The notes beneath the pieces are model-generated. The model had not been told where the DNA came from. It saw only the letters and a list, made by a program, of their open reading frames with translations, and made no database searches. The position numbers and the translations under genes are program-made. Shown piece after piece: positions 26,286 to 35,382 of a stretch of 52,898 bases of DNA; the first letter of the stretch is position 1; every line of letters begins with the position of its first letter. The stretch lies in assembly GCA_020355165.1 (NCBI GenBank), contig CP070661.1, forward strand, positions 1,946,397 through 1,999,294, written 5' to 3'. Source of the DNA: Burkholderiales bacterium (lineage in GTDB: Bacteria; Pseudomonadota; Gammaproteobacteria; Burkholderiales; Burkholderiaceae_F).

Positions 26286-28586
26286 ATGAAATTCGGCATT
26301 GGCCAGGCGATCACGCGCCGCGAGGACGACCGACTGCTGACCGGCCACGGCCGGTTCGTCGACGACCTGGGCGAACCCGGCGACCTGCACGCCGTCTTCG
26401 TGCGGTCGCCCTACGCGCATGCTCGCGTCGACGCGATCGACAGCGCCGAGGCGCGGGCGCAGCCGGGCGTCGTTGCCGTGCTGACCGGCGCCGACCTGCA
26501 TGCCGACGGCGTCGGCAGCTTCCCGCCGAATCCGGTGCTGAAGAACGCGCTCGGCAAGCCGATGAGCACGCCGCCGTACTTTCCCCTGGCGACCGACACG
26601 GTCCGCTTCGTCGGCCAGACGGTGGCGGCGGTCATTGCCGAGTCGCGCGAGGCGGCGGAGCGCGCGGCGGCGCTGCTGAACGTCGAGTACGACGCGCTCG
26701 ACCCGGTGGCCTCGCTGCCGGCTGCGCTGGCCGACGGCGCGCCGCAGCTGTGGCCGGATGCCCCCGGCAACGTCGCTGCGGTCTCGCATTTCGGCGACCC
26801 CGCGGCCTGCGACGCCGCCTTCGCCGGCGCCCATCACGTGACGAAGCTCGCGCTGCTGAACCAGCGGCTGGCGCCGGTCACGCTCGAGCCGCGTGGCGGC
26901 CGCGCCGTCTTCGACGCCGCCAGTGGCCGGCTGACCTACCAGGCGAGTTCGCAGAACCCGTCAGGAATGCACCAGTCGCTGGCCAAGCTGCTCGGCCTGC
27001 CGGCCGCGCAGGTGCGAGTGACGGTCGGCGACGTCGGCGGCGGCTTCGGCATGAAGACGCAGCTGCACGCGGAGGACGTCGTCTGCGCCCACGCCGCGCG
27101 CAAGCTCGGCCGCCCGGTGCGCTGGTGCGCATCGCGCAACGAGGAGTTCCAGGCAGCCAGCCACGGCCGCGACCAGTTCTCCGAATCGGAACTGGCGTTC
27201 GATGCCGACGGCCGCATTCTCGGCCTGCGCGTGCGCATCACCGGCAACATCGGCGCCTATGGCCACGGCCCGGCAGCGATCATCAACACGATGGTCGGGC
27301 CGCGAGTGATCACCGGCGTGTACCACGTGCCGGCGCTGCACCTGACCAGCCGCGCCGTCATCACGCACACCAATCTGGTCGGCGCCTACCGTGGCGCCGG
27401 CCGCCCGGAGGCGATCTTCGTCATCGAGCGGCTGATGGACCGGGCCGCCGCCGAGATGGGGATCGACCCGGCGGAGCTGCGCCGGCGCAACCTGATCCCG
27501 CCGACCGCGATGCCTTACCGCACGCCGATGCACGAGACCTTCGACAGCGGCGACTTCCCGCACATGCTCGAGCGCGTGCTGGCGGCGGCCGACTGGGCCG
27601 GCTACGAGGCGCGCCGTCGCGAAGCGGCAACGCGCGGCAGGCTGCGCGGGCGGGCGCTGTCGACCTTTCTCGAATGGACCGGCGTCGTGCACGAGGAGAC
27701 GGTGCGGCTGCAGGTCGAGGCCGACGGCCGCGTGCTTGCCTTCACCGCCATGCAGGCGATGGGCCAGGGCATCGAGACCAGCTACCTGCAGATCCTCGCC
27801 GAGACACTGCAGATCGACGCCGAGCGGATCGAGATCGTGCAGGGCGACAGCGACGTGGCCACCGGCATCGGCAGCATGGGCAGCCGGTCGCTGTACATCG
27901 GCGGCTCGGCGATGCTCACCGCGTCGAACCAGGCGATCGACGAAGGGCGCAAGCTCGCCGGCGAGGCGCTCGAAGCGCCGCCGGCCGACATCACCTACTC
28001 GGCCGGCCGCTTCACCGTCGCCGGCACCGACCTCGGCATCGACCTGGCGGCGCTGGCCGCGCGCCAGCCCGAGCGGCGCATCGCCGTGTCGACGCTGCAG
28101 AAGGTCGGCGGACCGTCGTGGCCGAACGGCTGCCACGTGTGCGAGCTCGAGATCGACCCGGAGACCGGCGCCACCGAGATCGTCCGCTACACCACGGTGG
28201 ACGACGTCGGCCGCGTCATCAACCCGCTGATCGTCGCCGGGCAGGTGCACGGCGGCGTCGCGCAGGCGGTCGGCCAGGCGCTGATGGAGCAGGTGGTGTA
28301 CGACGACGACGGCCAGCTGCTGACCGGCTCGTTCATGGACTACGCGTTGCCGCGCGCCGACGACCTGCCGCAGATCGACACCCACACCGACGAATCGTCG
28401 CCGTGCAGGATCAATCCGCTCGGCGCCAAGGGCGTCGGCGAGCTGGGCACGGTGGGCGCCACGCCGACGGTGGTCAACGCCGTGATCGACGCGCTGCGCC
28501 CGCTCGGCGTCACCGACATCGCCATGCCGGCCACGCCGGAGCGCGTCTGGCGGGCGATCCGCGACGCCGGGCGAGGCGCCGGCTGA
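26286..28586 (+). CDS. Xanthine dehydrogenase/CO dehydrogenase-type molybdopterin-binding large subunit (CoxL form II-like)
   Basis: A 766-residue large subunit of the xanthine oxidase family of Mo-hydroxylases. GIGQAITRREDDRLLTGHGRFVDD opens the a/b hammerhead domain; GDVGGGFGMKT (about 250) binds the cofactor; AYRGAGRPE (about 365) is the form II active-site loop, not the AYRCSFR of true aerobic CO dehydrogenase; GVGELG near the C-terminus carries the catalytic Glu. It likely hydroxylates an aldehyde or N-heterocycle. No FAD-binding (CoxM) or 2Fe-2S (CoxS) subunit gene is next to it, so partners must be elsewhere. ATG at 26286 was chosen because it starts the conserved KFGIGQ; TTG at 26271 is a possible alternative. 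Confidence 0.88.
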   Translation: MKFGIGQAITRREDDRLLTGHGRFVDDLGEPGDLHAVFVRSPYAHARVDAIDSAEARAQPGVVAVLTGADLHADGVGSFPPNPVLKNALGKPMSTPPYFPLATDTVRFVGQTVAAVIAESREAAERAAALLNVEYDALDPVASLPAALADGAPQLWPDAPGNVAAVSHFGDPAACDAAFAGAHHVTKLALLNQRLAPVTLEPRGGRAVFDAASGRLTYQASSQNPSGMHQSLAKLLGLPAAQVRVTVGDVGGGFGMKTQLHAEDVVCAHAARKLGRPVRWCASRNEEFQAASHGRDQFSESELAFDADGRILGLRVRITGNIGAYGHGPAAIINTMVGPRVITGVYHVPALHLTSRAVITHTNLVGAYRGAGRPEAIFVIERLMDRAAAEMGIDPAELRRRNLIPPTAMPYRTPMHETFDSGDFPHMLERVLAAADWAGYEARRREAATRGRLRGRALSTFLEWTGVVHEETVRLQVEADGRVLAFTAMQAMGQGIETSYLQILAETLQIDAERIEIVQGDSDVATGIGSMGSRSLYIGGSAMLTASNQAIDEGRKLAGEALEAPPADITYSAGRFTVAGTDLGIDLAALAARQPERRIAVSTLQKVGGPSWPNGCHVCELEIDPETGATEIVRYTTVDDVGRVINPLIVAGQVHGGVAQAVGQALMEQVVYDDDGQLLTGSFMDYALPRADDLPQIDTHTDESSPCRINPLGAKGVGELGTVGATPTVVNAVIDALRPLGVTDIAMPATPERVWRAIRDAGRGAG

Positions 28587-28623
28587 GCGCGCTCGCCGCC
28601 GATCCACCCCACCGAGGCCCGTC

Positions 28624-29172
28624 ATGCACACCGCACTGCTGCTGATCGACATCCAGAACGACTACTTCCCGGGCGGGGCGATGGAGCTGGTCGGCAGCGC
28701 CGAGGCCGGGCAGCGCGCGGCGACGCTGCTCGCCGCATTCCGCCGCAAGCAGTGGCCGGTCGTTCACGTGCAGCATTTGTCGACGCGGCCGGGCGCGACC
28801 TTCTTCCTGCCGGACACGCCCGGCGTGGCGATCCACGACTGTGTCGCGCCGCGGCCGGGCGAGACCGTCGTGCGCAAGCATTTCCCGAACTGCTTCCGCG
28901 AGACGACGCTGCTCGAGCATCTGCGCGGGCGGCAGATCGGTTCACTGGTGATCGCCGGCATGATGACGCACATGTGCGTCGACACCAGCGTGCGCGCCGC
29001 CTTCGACCTCGGCTTCGGCTGCCAGCTGGCGCACGACGCCTGCGCGACCCGCGCGCTCGCCTTCGGCGGCGTCGCGGTCGCCGCGGCCGACGTGCAGGCG
29101 GCGTTCCTCGCCGCGCTCAACGGCCTGTTCGCCAGGGTGCGGCCGACCGCCGAGATCTGCGCCGAACTGTAG
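28624..29172 (+). CDS. Isochorismatase-like cysteine hydrolase
   Basis: A 182-residue hydrolase of the isochorismatase superfamily, which splits amides or ureides by a Cys-Asp-Lys triad. All three residues are visible: Asp9 in LLLIDIQNDYF, Lys85 in VVRKHFPNCF, and Cys118 in GMMTHMCVDTS. The cis-peptide and SVRAAFDLGF segments are also typical. Substrate unknown; nicotinamide, biuret or related amides are family options. It starts 37 bases after the molybdoenzyme gene in the same direction, so cotranscription and a shared role in N-heterocycle breakdown are possible. Convergent with aspD. Confidence 0.88.
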   Translation: MHTALLLIDIQNDYFPGGAMELVGSAEAGQRAATLLAAFRRKQWPVVHVQHLSTRPGATFFLPDTPGVAIHDCVAPRPGETVVRKHFPNCFRETTLLEHLRGRQIGSLVIAGMMTHMCVDTSVRAAFDLGFGCQLAHDACATRALAFGGVAVAAADVQAAFLAALNGLFARVRPTAEICAEL

Positions 29173-29183
29173 GCCGGCGCCTG

Positions 29184-30773
29184 TCAGCCGGCGCTCCGCC
29201 GGCGCCACTGGTCGTGGTACTCGGCGAGCAGTTCGGCGATGCCGCGGCCGATCGGCCCGTAGGCGTCGTCTGGGAGGTTCGCCAGCGACACGCGCACCGA
29301 CATCTTCGGCGCGTCGAAGCCACCGCCGTCGAGCAGGACGATGCCGCGCTCCTCGGCCAGACGCACGACGAAGTCGATCGGCTCGAAGCTCGCCACCAGC
29401 CAGTCGGCGAAGGCCGCACCGTAACGCGCGCGCGCCAGCGCCGGGATGTCGAGCGAGGCGTAGTAGTGCGTGAGCAGCGGGTCTTCGGGCGGCGACAGCC
29501 CGGCGCCGCGGTACAGCCGCTCGAAGCGGCCGCGCACGATGGCACGCGCCTCGCGCTTGCGGCCCTGGCCGGCGTCGAGCAGGCCGTCCAGCGCCAGCAG
29601 CGTCATCTGCACCTGCTGCGGCGAGGACAGGCCGGCGGTGTGGTTCAGGCCGATCGCGCGGCTGTCGGCGACCATCCGGTCGATCAGCTTCATTGCCCCC
29701 GGCGCCGTCGAGACGGCGCCGTAGCGGGCGCGCGCCGCCGCGAGCGCCTCGCCGCCGGACGCGGCGAGGCGTTCATCGAGCGTGTTGGACCGATGCAGGC
29801 CGACGACGCCGAGACGCAGCCCGGTCGCGCCCCAGTACTTCGAGAACGAGTACAGGACGATCGTGTTGGCCGGCGCCACCGCTGCCAGCGAGCGGAAGCC
29901 GTCGACGAAGCAGGCGTATACGTCGTCGGTGATGACGATCAGTTCGGGGCGCGCGCGGACGATCTCGCCGATGCGCGCGACGGTGGCCGCGTCCATGGCG
30001 ACGGCGGTCGGGTTCGACGGATTCACCGCCAGGAACGCCTTGACCCGCGGATCGCGCAGCTTGTCGATCTCGGTGGCCGGATAGCGCCAGCCTGCCGCCT
30101 CGTCCTGCACCACCTCGACCAGCTCGAAGCGGTACTCCGGCAGCCGCGGCACCTCCAGGTACGGCGTGAAGACCGGCACGCCGAGCGCGATGCGGTCGCC
30201 CGGCGCGAGCAGCCGCGAGTGCACGAGCGACTGGAAGACGTAGGCGATGCCGGCGCTGGCGCCTTCGACCGCGAACAGGTCGAACGCGCCCGCCGACGCA
30301 TCGCCGGCGAACAGCTCGGCGACCAGATGATCACGCACCAGCGCCTCCGCGTGGGCGAGCATGCGCACCGGCAGCGGATAGTGATCGCCGAGGATCCCGT
30401 CGACCCACTCGCCGACCAGCAGGTCCGGATCGAAGCCGTGCCGCTCGCGCGCATAGTCGATGCCGCGCTCGATCAGCGCGTCGCCAGGAGCGCCGGCCGG
30501 CCCGGCGAGAAACCTCCGCAGCCGGTCGGCGATGCCCCGCTTCTTCGGCAGGCCGCCGAAGCCGGCGGCAAGCGCTACCCGCCGGGCCTCGCCCAGGGCG
30601 AACTCGCCAAGGCGGAAGAACGCCGCCCGCGGCTCGAGCGCGATCCAGTTAGGGTTGCCTCGCCCGGCATTGAGCATCATCCGCTCGCCGCGGTGCTTGG
30701 CGAGCTCGACCAGCTTGTTCTTCAGCTCGAACGGGCTCAGGCCCTCGTAGCGCCGCTCCTCCGCCCTCTCCAT
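29184..30773 (-). CDS. aspD: Aspartate 4-decarboxylase (bifunctional aspartate aminotransferase)
   Basis: A 529-residue PLP enzyme of the AspD family, which converts aspartate to alanine and CO2 and also transaminates. Length matches the family (about 530). The N-terminal LSPFELKNKLVELA (12-25) and NAGRGNPNW (35-43) are family signatures; NPSNPT (251-256), DDVY (283-286) and the PLP-lysine in SFSKYWGATGLRLG (Lys312) are clear. ATG at 30773 has a strong GGAGGAG site four bases upstream; the longer open frame to 31037 is not family-like. No aspartate:alanine antiporter gene (aspT), its usual partner for proton-motive cycling, is adjacent. Confidence 0.9.
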   Translation of the reverse strand: MERAEERRYEGLSPFELKNKLVELAKHRGERMMLNAGRGNPNWIALEPRAAFFRLGEFALGEARRVALAAGFGGLPKKRGIADRLRRFLAGPAGAPGDALIERGIDYARERHGFDPDLLVGEWVDGILGDHYPLPVRMLAHAEALVRDHLVAELFAGDASAGAFDLFAVEGASAGIAYVFQSLVHSRLLAPGDRIALGVPVFTPYLEVPRLPEYRFELVEVVQDEAAGWRYPATEIDKLRDPRVKAFLAVNPSNPTAVAMDAATVARIGEIVRARPELIVITDDVYACFVDGFRSLAAVAPANTIVLYSFSKYWGATGLRLGVVGLHRSNTLDERLAASGGEALAAARARYGAVSTAPGAMKLIDRMVADSRAIGLNHTAGLSSPQQVQMTLLALDGLLDAGQGRKREARAIVRGRFERLYRGAGLSPPEDPLLTHYYASLDIPALARARYGAAFADWLVASFEPIDFVVRLAEERGIVLLDGGGFDAPKMSVRVSLANLPDDAYGPIGRGIAELLAEYHDQWRRRSAG

Positions 30774-30981
30774 AAGGCTCCTCCGCCCCGGCACCGCGCA
30801 ATGCTGGCACGAAGCCGGGCGCGCAGCGGGGCTCACGCCCCCCGCGCGTCGCCTGCCAGCGGCTGGGCAACGCCGGGCGACTGCGCCGACGCGCGGCAGG
30901 CACGCTGGCGCTGGACCCGCCGCTTCGCGCTGCTGTAAGTTACGCCGCTTCGACCCGCCCGCCCACCGGAAGGAGAACGAG

Positions 30982-31407
30982 ATGAAAGCCGACGCCAAGA
31001 CCACCGCCGAGGTCCAGGCCACGATCAAGAAGTTCACCGATGCCTACCAGGCGCGCCGGCTCAACGACGTCATGGACTGCTTCGCACCGGACGCCGACGT
31101 GATGATCTATGGCACCGGCGCCGACGAGAAGCGGATCGGTCCGGAGCAGATCCGGGCGCAGGTCGAGCGCGACTGGGCGCAGAGCGACAGCCTGTCGCTG
31201 TCGTTCGACTGGAGTTCGATCTCGGCCGCCGGGCCGGTCGCCTGGGCCGCGATGGACGGCTCCTTCAAGGTCCGCGCCGGCGGACAGGAGATGACCGTGC
31301 CGGCGCGCGTCAGCCTGGTCCTGGAAAACCGCGGCGGCAGGTGGGTGGTCGTTCACTCGCACTTCTCGACGCCGGCCGCGGGGCAGCAGGAAGGCCACTC
31401 CTTCTGA
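30982..31407 (+). CDS. SnoaL-like/NTF2-fold protein
   Basis: A 141-residue cone-fold protein of the SnoaL_3 type (nuclear transport factor 2/ketosteroid isomerase-like). The pattern of an N-terminal helix (IKKFTDAYQARRLNDVMDCF), APDADVMIYGTG, and the terminal strand RWVVVHSHFS is typical. Members act as cyclases, isomerases or scavenging hydrolases; the pocket residues do not tell the substrate. ATG at 30982 has an excellent GGAAGGAG site. It is divergent from aspD, with 208 bases between the starts. Confidence 0.8.
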   Translation: MKADAKTTAEVQATIKKFTDAYQARRLNDVMDCFAPDADVMIYGTGADEKRIGPEQIRAQVERDWAQSDSLSLSFDWSSISAAGPVAWAAMDGSFKVRAGGQEMTVPARVSLVLENRGGRWVVVHSHFSTPAAGQQEGHSF

Positions 31408-31676
31408 CGCGTCGGGCGCCGCGCGGCCGCCGCTGCGGCTCGCTCGCCGAGGGTCATCGCGCTGCCGGCGGGCAGCCTGACTCCTGCCCGCGGGGGCAAG
31501 AGGCCCGCGCCGCGCGTTGCCGCCGGCCTCGCCCCGTCGTCGCGACATGTCGCGTCCGGCCCTGCCGTCGACGGCCGGCGGTTCCAGGCTGCAGCACGGG
31601 CCGCCGCGCGGCGCTAGGCAACGCGGCCGGTCGGTGCAAAGATGGCGCCCTTTGTGTCCGGCCGAGGTGACCCCCC

Positions 31677-32558
31677 ATGCCGATCCGTCGCGTTGTCGCC
31701 GTACTGGTTCTGCTCGCCGCGTTCTCGCCCGCCACCCGCGCCCAGGACGCCAGGCTCATCGAGCGTGGCAAGTACCTGATGAACGGCATCGTTGCCTGCG
31801 GCAACTGCCATGCGCGGCGCGACCAGGAGGGCCGTGTGCAGCCCGAGCTGGGCCTGTCCGGCGGCATGCTGTTCGACGAGGAGCCTTTCAAGGCCTACGC
31901 GGCCAACATCACGCCCGATCCGGAAACCGGCATCGGCAAGTGGACCGACGAGCAGATCATTCGCGCCTTCCGCGAGGGCATCCGGCCGAACGGCACATTG
32001 ATCGGGCCGCCGATGCCAATCGCCTTCTTCCGCGGCATCTCGGACGACGACGCCAAGGCGCTGGTCGCCTACCTGCGCGCGCAGCCGCCGGTGAAGCACG
32101 TGGTGCCGAAGTCCGAGTACCGGATGCAGCTGCCGCCGGCCTATGGGCCGCCGATCAAGGAGAAGATCGCCGCGCCGCCGCGCAGCGATCTGCGTGCCTA
32201 CGGCGAGTATCTTGCCGGCCCGCTTGGCCACTGCATGGACTGCCACACGCCGTGGGTGCAGGGCCATCCCGACATGGCGCGCGTGGGCGCCGGCGGCAAC
32301 CCGTTCAAGGGGCCGTGGGGCGTGTCGGTGTCGCGCAACCTGACGCCGCACGAGTCGGGGCTCAAGGCCTGGAGCGACGCCGAGATCGCGCGGGCGATCC
32401 GCGAGGGCAGGAGCCGCAACGGTTCGCCGCTGCGGCCGCCGATGGCGTTCGACTGGTACCGCAACATCGACGACGCCGACATGAAGGCGCTGATCGCCTA
32501 CCTGCGCTCGCTCAAGCCGCTGCCGCTCGGCGGCGGGCCGGCGGCGGCGAAGAAGTAG
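31677..32558 (+). CDS. Exported diheme cytochrome c
   Basis: A 293-residue periplasmic electron carrier. A signal peptide ends near ATRA (residue 22). Two c-type heme sites are present, CGNCH at 41-45 and CMDCH at 186-190, each in its own cytochrome c domain with distal Met candidates (PPMP near 111 and PPMAF near 262). The layout resembles the cytochrome subunit of membrane alcohol/aldehyde dehydrogenases, though those have three hemes. ATG at 31677 is preceded by GAGGTGA. No dehydrogenase gene is adjacent; the orphan molybdoenzyme 3 kb upstream is a possible partner (inference). Convergent with the methyltransferase gene. Confidence 0.88.
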   Translation: MPIRRVVAVLVLLAAFSPATRAQDARLIERGKYLMNGIVACGNCHARRDQEGRVQPELGLSGGMLFDEEPFKAYAANITPDPETGIGKWTDEQIIRAFREGIRPNGTLIGPPMPIAFFRGISDDDAKALVAYLRAQPPVKHVVPKSEYRMQLPPAYGPPIKEKIAAPPRSDLRAYGEYLAGPLGHCMDCHTPWVQGHPDMARVGAGGNPFKGPWGVSVSRNLTPHESGLKAWSDAEIARAIREGRSRNGSPLRPPMAFDWYRNIDDADMKALIAYLRSLKPLPLGGGPAAAKK

Positions 32559-32619
32559 CGTCGCTTCCGCCGGGCGCTGCACCGTCGGCGCACCGCCGGA
32601 GGCGTGAACGGCTCGACGC

Positions 32620-33471
32620 TCAGCCCGGCAGCCGGCGGGCCGGTGCCGGCGGGCCGTTGTTCTCGCCGACTCCCTTGAAGAACGTATAGCAGAACACGCC
32701 GTCTGCCTCGGCGGACCGGTACAGAGCGCGCACGCCCGCATCGAAGCGTTCCGGCTGCACGATTCCGGCTCCGACCGCGGCGTCGCGGACGCCCTCGATC
32801 ATGGCGGTGAAGGTCCTCCTGGTGAAGCCGTCGACCAGACCGGGCCTGCTCGCATCGGCGTACACCATCCGGGGCGATACGCGGACCGCGTCGAACCCGG
32901 CCCGTACCAGCAGCGGATAGACCTGCCGACCGATCATCGAGTTGCCGCCGGCCCGGCGCTGCAGCTCGACCAGGCATGCGATCGCCTCGCGGGCGGCGGC
33001 GTTGTCGGGATGAAAGTACGCCGACCCGTGGTCGCCTTCGATGACGGTGATCGTTCCGCCGGGCTTCAGCAGCGCCTTCAGTGCGGCGAGCGCGTCGACC
33101 GGGCGCGGCAGGTGCTCCAGGACGAAACAGACGAAGACGTGGTCGAAGGCCTCGGCCTCGAAGGGCAAGTCGAAGATGTCCGCCTGCCGGAAGCGGACGT
33201 TGGTCAGACCCGCCGCCTGCAGCCTGGCGCGGGCCTCGTCGAGCGAGCGCTCGGCGATGTCGATCGCGGTGATCCGGGCGCCCGGGCTGTTGCGGGCCAG
33301 CGTGACCGTCTGCGCGCCGACACCGCAGCCCGCCTCGAGCACCGTGCAGCCTGCCGGATAGGACGTGTCGGAGTGCAGCAGGTCGACTAGCGCACCCGCC
33401 TGGTCCAGCAGCCGCCCGCTTTCTCGCGCATCGTAGCCGTGCACGTAGGCACCGCTCATCGTCGCCCCCAT
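32620..33471 (-). CDS. Class I SAM-dependent methyltransferase
   Basis: A 283-residue methyltransferase with motif I VLEAGCGVGAQTVTLA (about 44-59), the acidic end of strand 2 (ITAIDIAERSL) and FDHVFVCFVLEHLPRP as motif post-II; the C-terminal half (about 150-283) is a separate helical region seen in small-molecule methyltransferases of the UbiE/MenG-like group. Substrate unknown. ATG at 33471 or, four codons later, 33459 (MSGAYVHGYD, the more typical start). It lies downstream of the potassium channel gene in the same direction, separated by a long hairpin at 33525-33572. Confidence 0.82.
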   Translation of the reverse strand: MGATMSGAYVHGYDARESGRLLDQAGALVDLLHSDTSYPAGCTVLEAGCGVGAQTVTLARNSPGARITAIDIAERSLDEARARLQAAGLTNVRFRQADIFDLPFEAEAFDHVFVCFVLEHLPRPVDALAALKALLKPGGTITVIEGDHGSAYFHPDNAAAREAIACLVELQRRAGGNSMIGRQVYPLLVRAGFDAVRVSPRMVYADASRPGLVDGFTRRTFTAMIEGVRDAAVGAGIVQPERFDAGVRALYRSAEADGVFCYTFFKGVGENNGPPAPARRLPG

Positions 33472-33524
33472 CAGTCGCCGCGCGGCCCGACGCAGGCGCC
33501 GCCCGTGCAGTCTGCCGTTCGGCC

Positions 33525-33572
33525 GCCGGCACGAGACGGCGAAGCCTGTTCTTCGATGCCGTCTCGGCCGGC
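33525..33572. repeat. Long imperfect hairpin between channel and methyltransferase genes
   Basis: GCCGGC-A-CGAGACGGC (33525-33540) pairs with GCCGTCTCG-GCCGGC (33558-33572), giving 15 bp with one bulged A, and an inner GAAG/CTTC stem (33541-33544 and 33551-33554). There is no T tract on either strand, so it is more likely an mRNA-stabilising or attenuating structure than a classical intrinsic terminator. Confidence 0.6.
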
Positions 33573-33624
33573 AAACCGGCGCGCGCGGCAGCGTACGCCG
33601 CGCCTTGCGCAGGACCGCCCGGGA

Positions 33625-35337
33625 CTATGAAGCCTTCGCGCCGGGCGCGCGACCACCGCCCACGAGCAGCCGCCCCAGCCAGGTGCGCGGCGGCTCGTGC
33701 CCTGTGCGCAGGTATTCGATCACCCCGTCGTCGGTCAGCGTGCGCCGCTGCAGCCCCTCGACTCCTTGCTCGCCGGCGAACAGGATCCGGTCGCCGGGAT
33801 GCAGCGGCGCGTGCTCTTCCGGAAGCAGCAGGTCGCGGCCCTTCGTTAGCAGCAGCAGCGGCACCACCTTCATCCTGCGCAGCCGATCGTCCGGGTCCGC
33901 CAGCAGCTGCATCAGCGTCAGCGGCGGCTCGGGCTTCTCCAGCAGCGCAAAGCGCGCGCCGAGCAGCGCCGTGTCGCAGGTGACCGCCCAGGTGTGCGGC
34001 ACCAGATCGCCGATGGCGTCGCGCAGCCGGCCGGCGACGCCGACCGCCCAGGCGTTGCTCTGCCTGCGCGCCAGCATCAGGAAGCGGTTCAGCAGCGGCG
34101 TGGTCAACAGCTGCACGCTCTCGTTGGTCATCACCACCGACTGCACGAACTCCATGTCCGCCCGTGCCGCCTCGATCAGGCTGCGGCTGCCGACCTGGTT
34201 CTGGCGAATGACCACGAACAGCTTGCGCTTCAGGCGCCGCGCATTGTTGACGATCGCCAGGTTGTTGGCGTCGACGTCGGTGCCGGCGACCAGCCCGCAG
34301 GCCTCCTCGATGCCGGCCTTGCGCAGCACTTCCTCGGCCAGTGCCGAGCCGAGGATGCCCTCCTCGCCGCACTGCGCCGGATCGATGTCGATCGCCTTGC
34401 AGCCCAGGCCGGCCGCCTCCAGCGCGCCGGCGATCGAGTGGCCGAAGCGGCCGTAGCCGGCGATCACCCAGTGCCCGCGTGGCGCCTCGATGCGCCGCGG
34501 CGGCGGCTCGTCCGGCACGCCGCTGAGCCAGTCCTCCAGGCGCAGCACGTCGGGCTGCGTCAGCGCCATGCCGAAGTTGACGGCGAAGGTCTCGAACGGG
34601 TTGACGGCGATCACGTCGCCGACCGTGTCCAGCGTCTCCAGCGCTCCCTGCGACTTGAGCCGCGCCAGCACCGGCACGTCGCGCGACAGCGCGCGCGCAC
34701 CGATGGCAATCGCTTCGTTGATCGCATCGCCGCTGGTCAGGGTCACCAGGCCGGCGCAGTTCTTCATCCTGATCCCGGCCGCCTCGAGCACGTCGGGCGC
34801 CCTCGCATCGGCGATCAGCAGCGACGACGTCTGGCGCGTGTCCAGAACCATGTGGGCGCGGGCCCGGTCCGGATCGGCTTCGACGACCACCGTGGCAAAG
34901 CCGATGTGGTCCAGCGCCGACACCAGCCGGCGACCGCTCTGCCCATAGCCGCAGACGATGAAGAACGGGTCGGTCAGCCGGCGCACCCTCCCCTCGAAGC
35001 GATGGCGCGCCACCGCCACCCGGAACGCCGGCTGCCGCGCCAGCCCGAAGATCGAGCCCAGCATGTAGGCCCAGCCGATCACCGTCAGGTAGATGCTGAA
35101 GGTCATCCACAGCCGCTGGGCGTAGGAGAACGGGTGCGGCACCTCGCCGAAGCCGATCGTGGTGGCGGTGTAGCTCATCACGTAGAAGGCGTCGAACAGG
35201 CTCATCCGCCACGGCCTGCCCTCGGGGTCGACGCCGGGCATCAGCACCAGGCCGAAGACGGCGATGGCGTAGACCGCGATCACGGTGATGATCGGCGCGC
35301 GCAGCCGGCGCAGGATCAGGACCAGGATCTCTGACAT
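33625..35337 (-). CDS. Two-TM potassium channel with two RCK (TrkA-N/C) domains
   Basis: A 570-residue channel-like protein. Two membrane helices flank a pore loop with the selectivity filter TTIGFGE (59-65), a variant of the canonical TVGYG. Two Rossmann RCK domains follow, beginning with FFIVCGYGQSG (about 123) and HWVIAGYGRFG (about 292), each with a C-terminal TrkA-C part. This is the MthK/GsuK-type plan with two RCK domains in one chain. Regulation by nucleotides or cations is expected for RCK domains. It is 45 bases downstream of the DUF6394 gene, a frequent neighbour. Confidence 0.88.
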   Translation of the reverse strand: MSEILVLILRRLRAPIITVIAVYAIAVFGLVLMPGVDPEGRPWRMSLFDAFYVMSYTATTIGFGEVPHPFSYAQRLWMTFSIYLTVIGWAYMLGSIFGLARQPAFRVAVARHRFEGRVRRLTDPFFIVCGYGQSGRRLVSALDHIGFATVVVEADPDRARAHMVLDTRQTSSLLIADARAPDVLEAAGIRMKNCAGLVTLTSGDAINEAIAIGARALSRDVPVLARLKSQGALETLDTVGDVIAVNPFETFAVNFGMALTQPDVLRLEDWLSGVPDEPPPRRIEAPRGHWVIAGYGRFGHSIAGALEAAGLGCKAIDIDPAQCGEEGILGSALAEEVLRKAGIEEACGLVAGTDVDANNLAIVNNARRLKRKLFVVIRQNQVGSRSLIEAARADMEFVQSVVMTNESVQLLTTPLLNRFLMLARRQSNAWAVGVAGRLRDAIGDLVPHTWAVTCDTALLGARFALLEKPEPPLTLMQLLADPDDRLRRMKVVPLLLLTKGRDLLLPEEHAPLHPGDRILFAGEQGVEGLQRRTLTDDGVIEYLRTGHEPPRTWLGRLLVGGGRAPGAKAS

Positions 35338-35382
35338 CGTTGATGCTTGCGGCCGGCGCCGACCAGGGCGGGCCCGTGGGCC

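Noticed and set aside
33994-35334. Long plus-strand open frame opposite the potassium channel gene
   Set aside because: Composition is Arg/His/Asp/Gln-rich noise typical of the antisense frame of GC-rich genes; no family-like sequence.
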